From: Planctomycetota bacterium
GTDB lineage: Bacteria; Planctomycetota; UBA11346
Direction: 5' to 3'
NCBI GenBank assembly: GCA_028280785.1
Contig: JANQLF010000243.1
Coordinates: 1-34,284 of the forward strand
Length of the DNA: 34,284 nt
Shown piece after piece: positions 15,930 through 22,859 of this stretch. The number at the start of each line of letters is the position of its first letter. Position 1 is the first letter of the stretch. The notes below the pieces were generated by a model, which worked only from the letters and a program-made list of their open reading frames with translations, ran no database searches and was not told the DNA's origin. A program made the translations under genes and the position numbers.

Positions 15930-17612
15930 TTAGATCTTTGCTGAACCGGCTACGTGTACACGCATGCCCTGCTTGAGTGACATTGCTGCAAAAGCACGCG
16001 TAACAAATTCCAATTTATCTTCAGGCACATAGGCAACGGTGATGTGGTTGCTTTGATGTGCTGCCATTAATTCGTCGCGACCGAGACCATGTAATTTGAC
16101 ATTCATCAATGGCCATACTGCCGTGGTTGAATCTAAGCGGCGTTGGAATTCGGCGTCTGGCAATTCAACAGCGTCACCAGTACCAACGTGCATATGTACT
16201 TCAGTACCTTCGTAATGCGCACGCGCCCAAATAAAGGTACCAGCTTTACATTGGCCAGAAATAGTTGAACCACCTTTGGCAAAATACATGGCTGGTTGAC
16301 GGTAACCTTTTGCACCCGCAATACCACCTTTGAGGTGTGAGAACGGCACGTTACCAGAAATTTCGAAGTCCCAGTAAAACTCACCTTCATATTCGCTACC
16401 CCAACGAATGTCGTGCAGCGTCGTTTCTGAATTAAGACCGAGTGAATCCAATAAACGGAACAGCATAATTTGTGGAATACCGGTACCCATGTCGACTTCA
16501 TTAATGCATGGAATTGGCTTACCTTCACGAATCACATTACCGTTGTCATCTTTCACCGGATAACGTTCGGTGCTACCTATGGTACCTTCAGCGAAATCAG
16601 ACGCAGCGCATGAATCTTTTAATCCTTGCTGGTATTGAACACCAACAGCAGTCAAACCAAAGCGATCAGCAAATTTCACCATGGCGATCATCATCGCGCA
16701 TTGTTCTTTAACTTGCTCGCGGGTTAATTCGGTCGCCCCATCTTCGCCAAAGTCAAATTGCATACCGCGGTCGATGTACCATTGCAGGCATTCTTCGCGG
16801 GTCGCGTCATCAACTAAAGACATTTCATAAAGCAGCGCTGATTGTGATAGGCCTTCCATTGGAATACCAATGTCGCTCAAAGCTTTTTGTGGGAAGACGC
16901 CATTAATCATGCCCATGCAGAAATTATCGAATAAGCCCATTATTTCTTTACGGCGCATAATGTATTCACCGACCAATTCGCCGTATTGGCCAGCTTCGCT
17001 CTTAACTGCTGCATGCGATGCGTCGATTTCTTTGATATGCGAAATGTCATGGGTAACTTTACCAGTCTTCAAGAACTCACCGAGTTTGTCATAGAAGAAA
17101 TCATCGTCGAAATTTTGTGACCACAGACGTGAATACTCACGACCTAAGCCAGTTAAGGATCCGCATAAATTCAATGCGCCAACTAAGCCCGGCCAGGTAC
17201 CGTCGAAGTTCGCCAGAATTAAAATCGGTCCTTTATGTTTGGCTAATGATGGCGCAATGTGGTGTGAATACTGCCACGCAGTCAGCAAGACAATAATAGG
17301 TGCTTCTTCATCACAGCCCAAAAATGCATCGCTGCCTTCGCGCTGATTACCGATAAAGCCATGACCCTTGTCATCTTTAAATGGATGCACGCGCACGCTT
17401 TCGTAATTAAACTTTTCACCCAGTGCTTTATTGAGACGTTGCTCAAAATCATTTTGCACTTCCCAACAGGTTTTGTTGGCTACTTCGCGTAGGTCACCAT
17501 TGGTGGCGAGCAAGACCTGCTTGGTTTTATCAATGCTTGGCGCTTGTGGTACCTCAGGTACGACTGCACCAGGAAATTGTGATTTAACTGCTTCGATTAC
17601 TTGAGCTGACAT
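15930..17612 (-). CDS. L-arabinose/L-fucose isomerase superfamily protein
   Basis: 560-residue cytosolic protein of the arabinose/fucose isomerase superfamily, which interconverts an aldose and a ketose using Mn2+. The N-terminal half has a Rossmann-like region (IIVLLTAWQYSHHIAPSL, ILILANFDGTWPGLVGALNL). Candidate metal-binding glutamates lie in CINEVDMGTGIPQIM and FYWDFEISGNVPFSHLKGG, with histidines in EGTEVHMHVGTG and MAAHQSNHITVAYV near the C-terminus, in the order seen in AraA/FucI. It is longer than AraA (500) and divergent from both AraA and FucI (591), so the sugar is not fixed by sequence. Position between a LacI regulator (3 bp) and ribulokinase favours L-arabinose to L-ribulose, with a fucose-like substrate as alternative. 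A GGAGGA ribosome-binding site is built from the last codons of the regulator gene. Confidence 0.8.
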   Translation of the reverse strand: MSAQVIEAVKSQFPGAVVPEVPQAPSIDKTKQVLLATNGDLREVANKTCWEVQNDFEQRLNKALGEKFNYESVRVHPFKDDKGHGFIGNQREGSDAFLGCDEEAPIIVLLTAWQYSHHIAPSLAKHKGPILILANFDGTWPGLVGALNLCGSLTGLGREYSRLWSQNFDDDFFYDKLGEFLKTGKVTHDISHIKEIDASHAAVKSEAGQYGELVGEYIMRRKEIMGLFDNFCMGMINGVFPQKALSDIGIPMEGLSQSALLYEMSLVDDATREECLQWYIDRGMQFDFGEDGATELTREQVKEQCAMMIAMVKFADRFGLTAVGVQYQQGLKDSCAASDFAEGTIGSTERYPVKDDNGNVIREGKPIPCINEVDMGTGIPQIMLFRLLDSLGLNSETTLHDIRWGSEYEGEFYWDFEISGNVPFSHLKGGIAGAKGYRQPAMYFAKGGSTISGQCKAGTFIWARAHYEGTEVHMHVGTGDAVELPDAEFQRRLDSTTAVWPLMNVKLHGLGRDELMAAHQSNHITVAYVPEDKLEFVTRAFAAMSLKQGMRVHVAGSAKI

Positions 17613-17615
17613 GAT

Positions 17616-18614
17616 TTATTCTCCTCCATGTCGAATATGTAGCCGGGCAGGCACGATGTGCTGCTCAGATTTTTTGTTTTCGTCTTGAATATGTTGAATG
17701 ACTTGATCGACCGCTGCAGTGGCCAAGCCATGAATATCCTGTTCAACTGTTGAAACAGGAACGTTTAAATAATTAAGAAACGGATGATCGTCAAAGGCGC
17801 ACAAAGTAATTCCTTCAGGAATGCTTAGGCCTTGATCCTGCCACCATGACAAAACACCTTCGGTTAACATTTGCGCGCCCATAAAAATAGCGCCGTTTTT
17901 AAAGCCACTGTCATGAATGGCTTGCATCGCTTCGCTACCCCATTCGCTGCTAAAGCTACCGTCATAGCGAACAATCGTGCGTGGATTAATACCGTTGTCT
18001 TTAAGCGCATCGGCAAAACCCTGCCAACGTTCTTGTGCAGTCGTGATATTGGTATCACCACCGATATAACGGACATTATCATCGATTAATTCAGCTTTAA
18101 TTAAGGCACTGACTAAATCATAGGTCGCATCGCGATTATTAGTGGCGACTACTGATTGTTGGGCATTGGTACCGCGGTCTAAAAATACCACAGGTCCATC
18201 AAAACCATTCGACCAACGCGATTGGGTTGTCGCGACGATAATACCATCAACTCCACGCAAATGTAATTGCTCAACTAAGGTGCGTTCGTTGTCAGGATTA
18301 TTATCGGAATCGACAATTAATAATTGATAACCCTGTTTGCGCGCGTGGCGCTCAGCAGTCTTGGCAATATTAGAAAAATAATGGGTACTTAAATCAGCAA
18401 CGATTAAACCCAGCGTCATGGTTTTATTAGTGCGTAGCGAACGCGCATGCTGATTCGGTTGGAAGGAGGAATTAGCAATGACCGACTGCACTTTTTCCTG
18501 AGTCTTTTTGCTTATGCGATATTTGTCAGCCTTGCCATTGATCACCATCGACACGGTGGTCGCGGAGACGCCGGCTGCTTCGGCAATTTGGACGATGGTT
18601 TCTGACTTAGCCAT
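17616..18614 (-). CDS. LacI-family transcriptional regulator
   Basis: 332-residue DNA-binding repressor/activator of the LacI/GalR family. The helix-turn-helix is at the N-terminus (TIVQIAEAAGVSATTVSMVING, about residues 6-27), followed by the hinge region FQPNQHARSLRTNKTMTLGLIV. The periplasmic-binding-like effector domain runs from about residue 67 to the end (DGIIVATTQ, YDLVSAL, GITLCAFDD, VSTVEQDIHGL). It is the first gene of the operon with isomerase, ribulokinase and sulfatase, so it probably controls its own operon in response to a sugar. A GCTAAA/TTTAGC inverted repeat 42-57 bp upstream of the start is a possible operator. Confidence 0.95.
   Translation of the reverse strand: MAKSETIVQIAEAAGVSATTVSMVINGKADKYRISKKTQEKVQSVIANSSFQPNQHARSLRTNKTMTLGLIVADLSTHYFSNIAKTAERHARKQGYQLLIVDSDNNPDNERTLVEQLHLRGVDGIIVATTQSRWSNGFDGPVVFLDRGTNAQQSVVATNNRDATYDLVSALIKAELIDDNVRYIGGDTNITTAQERWQGFADALKDNGINPRTIVRYDGSFSSEWGSEAMQAIHDSGFKNGAIFMGAQMLTEGVLSWWQDQGLSIPEGITLCAFDDHPFLNYLNVPVSTVEQDIHGLATAAVDQVIQHIQDENKKSEQHIVPARLHIRHGGE
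17621..17627 (-). promoter_or_regulatory. Ribosome-binding site of isomerase gene inside lacI-type gene
   Basis: GGAGGAG on the minus strand, formed by the final Gly-Gly-Glu codons of the regulator, about 8-9 bp before the isomerase ATG at 17612. It fixes that start and implies that translation ending on the regulator frees or reloads this site, coupling the two genes. Confidence 0.8.
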
Positions 18615-18655
18615 GACTGTAACAGAGGCATTATGGGCCTAATCTGAGGAATCAA

Positions 18656-18671
18656 GCTAAATCCTTTTAGC
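18656..18671. promoter_or_regulatory. Candidate operator upstream of the LacI-family gene
   Basis: Inverted repeat GCTAAA, 4-base spacer TCCT, TTTAGC, in the divergent region between the regulator and the + strand lipoprotein gene. LacI-family operators are usually palindromes with a central CG, which this lacks, so the assignment is tentative; it is the only clear dyad in the spacer. Confidence 0.3.
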
Positions 18672-18765
18672 ATAGGAGTATTAGCACATCTGATAGTCAT
18701 AAGTCCTGTTATTGAAATGGATTGCCATTGCAGAAAGCAGTTGGTCGCTTGTCCGTCTTTTAGAC

Positions 18766-19032
18766 ATGCAAATCATTATATTGCTGATCTGCGCTCTATT
18801 CTGTAGCTGCTCAGATGATAGAAGGGTTACAAGCGCTCAAGATACTAAGCATTGTGTGAATAGTGTTTTTGTTCCTTGGTCAATAGAAGAAGGCACTCTT
18901 ACCCTAGGCAAATTCGAAATCCTTGTCGGGTATGAGGAAGTAGAAGCACCTGATTTATGGAGGTCTGGCACGGATATAATTAAAGCTGCCGAAAATCACA
19001 ATGATAGTAAAGTAGATACAACAAATAAATGA
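18766..19032 (+). CDS. Small predicted lipoprotein, 88 aa
   Basis: Short exported protein of unknown function. The start at 18766 gives MQIIILLICALFCSCSDDRR, a hydrophobic signal with a lipobox-like FCSC and acidic residues after the cysteine, as expected of a lipoprotein. An ATG at 18712 in the same frame would put 18 extra residues ahead of the signal and is less likely. The mature part is acidic and contains FVPWSIEEGTLTLGKFEILVGYEEVE. Its stop overlaps the ATG of the hydrolase gene by 4 bp (ATGA), so the two are translationally coupled. Confidence 0.62.
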   Translation: MQIIILLICALFCSCSDDRRVTSAQDTKHCVNSVFVPWSIEEGTLTLGKFEILVGYEEVEAPDLWRSGTDIIKAAENHNDSKVDTTNK

Positions 19033-19628
19033 CCACCTACCTACTCCCCGGCATGGGCGCGACATCAGCAATGTACCAAGGCCCTTGGCGCAATCTGGAT
19101 GATTTAATTTTTTTAGATTGGCCTAGCTATCAGGGTGAACAAACACTCAAAGATGTGGCCAAGCGAATTATTGATGAACATAGTATTACAGAATCCGATT
19201 GTGTTGGTGGCTCGTCGATGGGCGGCATGGTTGCGCTTGAAATTGCAGCTATCTGTAATTGCGCGCGCGTTTATTTGATTGGTAGCGCAATGTGCCTAGA
19301 AGAAATCAATCCCCTCATTCGTCTACTCGGGCCAATTACGAAAATTACCCCATGGCGCTTTACGCAAATTATTGCTGGTTCTTCAAGCGGTATGCTCGGC
19401 GACATGTATAAACAAACCGATGCAGCATTTTTAAAGACCATGTGTGAAGCGATTAAAACCTGGAACGGTGTCGACTATCCAGAAGAACATATCAAACGAG
19501 TGCACGGTGAAAAAGATCCTGTCATTACTGCTGTGCAGCATGCTCAATTTATCCTTGATGCCGGACACGTGATAGCCATGTCCCATGCACACACATGCAT
19601 TGACCTATTACAAATAGACAATGTTTAA
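19029..19628 (+). CDS. Alpha/beta hydrolase fold protein
   Basis: 199-residue small alpha/beta hydrolase. It starts MTTYLLPGMGATSAMY, where the PGMG segment forms an oxyanion-hole region. The nucleophile elbow is GSSMGG with Ser63; a candidate acid is the aspartate in HGEKDPV and the histidine lies in AGHVIAMSHAH. It is shorter than typical 250-300 residue members, so it has a minimal cap domain. There is no signal peptide, hence a cytosolic esterase or thioesterase is likely, with unknown substrate. The start overlaps the stop of the lipoprotein gene by 4 bp and a second lipoprotein gene follows after 27 bp. Confidence 0.83.
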   Translation: MTTYLLPGMGATSAMYQGPWRNLDDLIFLDWPSYQGEQTLKDVAKRIIDEHSITESDCVGGSSMGGMVALEIAAICNCARVYLIGSAMCLEEINPLIRLLGPITKITPWRFTQIIAGSSSGMLGDMYKQTDAAFLKTMCEAIKTWNGVDYPEEHIKRVHGEKDPVITAVQHAQFILDAGHVIAMSHAHTCIDLLQIDNV

Positions 19629-19655
19629 ACTCTATCGCCATTATGATGTCTGCAT

Positions 19656-20168
19656 ATGAAATTTATCATTGTTATTATCTGCCTTTTCACCACCTCTTGT
19701 GACTTTAGTTCTCGAATCAGTTCTTCTAACGATATACGTAATTCGATTAGACAGGTTAATAGTATTTTTATTTACGAAGGGCTGCCACATCAGAATCAAG
19801 AAGGGTCATTATTAAAGGAAGAATTAAAACGCAATAAAACAGTGAAGATTGGTGAGTATCCTTTTTATACGCCGAAATCACTCGCTTATAAAGAGGATAC
19901 CGGTATCATTCGCAACGCGCTCAGTAGCACCAAAAGCTTTGCGGTTTATACTCGCGGCAAGCGCTGTGGCGGCTTTCACCCTGATTATGCTATCGAATGG
20001 CATTCTCATAACAAAACTTACCAAGCCTTACTTTGTTACGGCTGTCACGAATTCATACTTATCGAAGGCACATCATCGTATAAATATGATATGGCAGGTA
20101 AAATATTTTCAGATTTACCAACTATTTTAAAAAAATACGATTCTAAGCGTCCTAAGAACCCCAAGTAA
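19656..20168 (+). CDS. Predicted lipoprotein, 170 aa
   Basis: Protein of unknown function with a clear lipoprotein signal, MKFIIVIICLFTTSCDFSS (lipobox TTSC, Asp at +2, which in enterobacteria would favour retention in the inner membrane). The mature part has a TRGKRCGGFHPDYAIEWHSH segment and a later CYGCHEFILIE motif with paired cysteines; these His/Cys residues could bind a metal. It is third in a + strand trio with a lipoprotein and a hydrolase. Its 3' end overlaps the convergent PcfJ-like gene by 17 bp. Confidence 0.72.
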   Translation: MKFIIVIICLFTTSCDFSSRISSSNDIRNSIRQVNSIFIYEGLPHQNQEGSLLKEELKRNKTVKIGEYPFYTPKSLAYKEDTGIIRNALSSTKSFAVYTRGKRCGGFHPDYAIEWHSHNKTYQALLCYGCHEFILIEGTSSYKYDMAGKIFSDLPTILKKYDSKRPKNPK

Positions 20169-21645
20169 GGTATGGACTCACCTGTAGTCCTGCGGCACCT
20201 GCCCACTGATAGATGATATTTAGCTCGCTTTCGGTTGGCACGCGATTTTGTAGTCCACGTGCTTCGACAATGCGTTTTCGTTCAACCTCAATCGTTAAAT
20301 GTTTCTTTTTGCCATCCTTGGTTTCAGCCTCCATGGACCAAATCGAACAGCGACCTTTAGCACAATCATAGGCATAGCTCGCGACACAATGATGCATGGC
20401 ACGGCCTTCATCACGCAATTCCACACCAGATAATAATTCCCGAATAGTCCACTTAGTTTTATACTCTTTATTACCACTAACATGCTCAAAGGGCATAACA
20501 CCAGAACGTTTGAAAAATAATGTTTTTGACGGCGCTGATCGACCAAGCTGCAGGTGCCACTCATCAACTTGCTTCAATAAGGTTTCTGGGTTACGCCCCT
20601 TCATGCGCATATTTGGTTGTGGCGGCTGACGCGTTTCGGTTTCACCTGGACCAACGACAAACTCTTGGGTATCAAATTTTTGGAAAAATATATAATCGAT
20701 GATCGGTCCGATGTGACGGCGATTCAATAACGGGTTATCGACAAAAAACGCCAAGACCGTCTGCCAAAACTCATCATTTTTATAATCTTTAAACATTCGT
20801 GTTGGCACCACAGCCTCACACAAACGCTTATCACCTTGCATCGCATGGATCTGTCCCCAACGAATAGCTTGTTCAACGGAATAATCATCAGGGGCAGTCA
20901 TGAAATGGTGAGCAACTTTTTTAGTCATTTTTACCGGTAATTTAGCCGTGCGAATATTTTGGCCTAAACCCAAATGCACATACCAGTCACGATAGCGATA
21001 GGTGCCTTGGTCATTACGCAACCACACATTCGATAAAAAGCGCGGCAATGGATATTTAGCAAATAAATGTTCAACCAATGAAGCAAAGCGACGGAAGGCA
21101 TTTTTAGATTTTGGAGACCATGAATCGATTTCGCGCACCCACTGAGCCTTGCGTTGATGCATACGAATAAATGCGTCGATAAAATAATGCTGGCCAAACT
21201 GACTGGTATCATATTCAAACAACAAATCTGATTTTTTCTCTATCACCAAGAGCATGGCTTCTAAACTAGCGCGGTCTTCAGGTTTCTCCGAGCTTTTTTC
21301 GATAGCCTGACAAAAATGCTCAATGGCTGGACGCTGTACACGCTCAGTATCAATCGTATCAGTACAGGCTAAATGAATAAGCTTACGCGGATTACGCATT
21401 GCCTTTAAAGCAGCTTGGTGCTTAGCCTCTTTTTTTTGCTCTGTCTCAAGCTCGATTGCTAATTCAGAAGGTCTTTTCTCCAGCCGTACTGGAAAATTAT
21501 TCGTACGGCACCAGTCCCAATAACGGTATTCATTAGATAGGCCAAGCGCCGCAATGTGTTTCATGATCGTCTTGTGATCGACGATCTCATCCTGCTGTTC
21601 TTGTTTTTGCTTCTTCTTTTTACCCTTGGCCACAACGCTGCACAC
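20152..21645 (-). CDS. PcfJ-like family protein
   Basis: 497-residue soluble protein. The C-terminal third has the PcfJ signature: AMHHCVASYAYDCAKGRCSIW around residues 414-434, then a beta-strand ending KHLTIEVERKRIVEARG, NRVPTESELNIIYQWA and the end. The N-terminus is strongly basic (AKGKKKKQKQEQQ), perhaps for binding nucleic acid. The middle is helical and rich in Trp, Arg and aromatic residues. PcfJ was named from a conjugative plasmid of Enterococcus, but related proteins lie on many chromosomes and their function is not known. No conjugation gene is nearby here. It is followed by the lipoprotein gene in the opposite direction (17-bp overlap) and preceded by the desaturase gene 42 bp upstream on the same strand. 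Confidence 0.78.
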   Translation of the reverse strand: MCSVVAKGKKKKQKQEQQDEIVDHKTIMKHIAALGLSNEYRYWDWCRTNNFPVRLEKRPSELAIELETEQKKEAKHQAALKAMRNPRKLIHLACTDTIDTERVQRPAIEHFCQAIEKSSEKPEDRASLEAMLLVIEKKSDLLFEYDTSQFGQHYFIDAFIRMHQRKAQWVREIDSWSPKSKNAFRRFASLVEHLFAKYPLPRFLSNVWLRNDQGTYRYRDWYVHLGLGQNIRTAKLPVKMTKKVAHHFMTAPDDYSVEQAIRWGQIHAMQGDKRLCEAVVPTRMFKDYKNDEFWQTVLAFFVDNPLLNRRHIGPIIDYIFFQKFDTQEFVVGPGETETRQPPQPNMRMKGRNPETLLKQVDEWHLQLGRSAPSKTLFFKRSGVMPFEHVSGNKEYKTKWTIRELLSGVELRDEGRAMHHCVASYAYDCAKGRCSIWSMEAETKDGKKKHLTIEVERKRIVEARGLQNRVPTESELNIIYQWAGAAGLQVSPYLTWGS

Positions 21646-21687
21646 GATGTGCTGACTAAGGATGAAAGCAATATCAAATCATGTTGC

Positions 21688-22665
21688 TTATTTAAGCGCG
21701 CTTAATGGGACCAAGGCATTGGCCTCGGCATCCCAGACTTTCAAACGCAGACAGCGCCAAATTTCCAATGGGCTTAAACTGGTACAGCGAGGATTTTGTA
21801 ATTCTTCCATTTCACGCATGACTTCTGGTAAACGATAAAAGGGAATACGCGCATTGAGATGATGAATGTGGTGATAGCCAATGTTGGCCGTGAACCAATG
21901 CATGACGAAGCTCATCTTCATATAACTGGTCGAATTCAGCGCCGCACCAACATAGGTCCACTCTGAATTTTTTACAAAGGCCACACCAGGAAAGTTATGC
22001 TGGGCGTAAAAGAAATACGCCGCGACTAAAGCCATGATGCTAAACGGAATAATAACCGTGAATAATACCAGCTGCCATGGGCAAAAGGTAAAGAGAACAG
22101 CAAGCAAAGCGATATGCACTAATAACGAAATCAAACAATCGTAATGTTTTTTAATATCTTTTTTAGCTGGAACAAAACACATGCCTAAAAGAAAAACAAA
22201 AAAATAGCCAAAGAACATGGTCAACGGGTGACGCATAAATAAATATTTAGCGCGTGTGTCGCGATCTTTCTTCAGATATTTATCTTTCGTCATGATCGGA
22301 TAGGAACCGATATGTGCACCGCGTAATTTAGAATTGTTTTGGTGGTGATAATTATGCGAATCCTTCCACACACTGTTCGCTGCCAAGGTCACAACACCCC
22401 AGACCCACATCAGCGCTGCGCCCATCTTTGAGCCACGTAAAATCGCACCGTGTTGATGATCATGGTAAATCACAAAGAGTCGCACCAAGAGCAAGCCAGC
22501 TAAAATGCTCAGACCAATAATACCCCACAAATTGCTGGTATAGCAGATGGCCACTTCAGTAGCCGCAAAGAGTACCATGGTCGAAAGCACGACCCACCAC
22601 GATTTGCCCTTATGCTCTTCAGCATAGACATTGGTCGCCGCAATCAGTTCTTTACCTTCAAGCAT
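21688..22665 (-). CDS. Membrane fatty acid desaturase
   Basis: 325-residue integral membrane di-iron desaturase that introduces a double bond into lipid acyl chains. The three histidine boxes are present: HDHQHG (H68, H72), HNYHH (H104, H107, H108) and HHIHH (near residue 265, followed by LNARIPFYRLPE). Hydrophobic helices lie at about residues 25-65, 83-97, 150-165 and 175-220. The HDxxHG/HNYHH/HHIHH set resembles acyl-lipid omega-type desaturases. No electron-transfer partner is encoded nearby. A 150-bp spacer and a strong terminator separate it from the upstream alpha-2-macroglobulin gene, so it is transcribed on its own, possibly together with the PcfJ-like gene. Confidence 0.9.
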   Translation of the reverse strand: MLEGKELIAATNVYAEEHKGKSWWVVLSTMVLFAATEVAICYTSNLWGIIGLSILAGLLLVRLFVIYHDHQHGAILRGSKMGAALMWVWGVVTLAANSVWKDSHNYHHQNNSKLRGAHIGSYPIMTKDKYLKKDRDTRAKYLFMRHPLTMFFGYFFVFLLGMCFVPAKKDIKKHYDCLISLLVHIALLAVLFTFCPWQLVLFTVIIPFSIMALVAAYFFYAQHNFPGVAFVKNSEWTYVGAALNSTSYMKMSFVMHWFTANIGYHHIHHLNARIPFYRLPEVMREMEELQNPRCTSLSPLEIWRCLRLKVWDAEANALVPLSALK

Positions 22666-22816
22666 GCCTGTACCAGTGGGTTATGGGATAGAAAATACAA
22701 CAGCCCTGCGCTGCGGGTGTGTAATTCTTTCAAACAATACACAAAAGCCAGTAATAGTTCAGTCCGAAAACCTTGGCTGCATATCGGCTCAGCATGTCTT
22801 ACTAATCGCTACATTA

Positions 22817-22846
22817 AAAAACCCGCGCCGATTGGCGCGGGTTTTT
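22817..22846. terminator. Bidirectional rho-independent terminator after alpha-2-macroglobulin gene
   Basis: 13-bp perfect stem (AAAAACCCGCGCC and GGCGCGGGTTTTT) with GATT loop; the T-run follows the GC-rich stem on both strands. It begins 14 bp after the alpha-2-macroglobulin stop on the minus strand, so it ends that transcript; the desaturase gene beyond needs its own promoter. Confidence 0.93.
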
Positions 22847-22859
22847 AGTCTTCATGCTC

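Noticed and set aside
21692-21705. Perfect 14-base palindrome TTAAGCGCGCTTAA
   Set aside because: It lies within the last codons of the desaturase gene, has no loop and no T-run, and is explained by the codons for Leu-Ser-Ala-Leu-Lys; likely coincidence.
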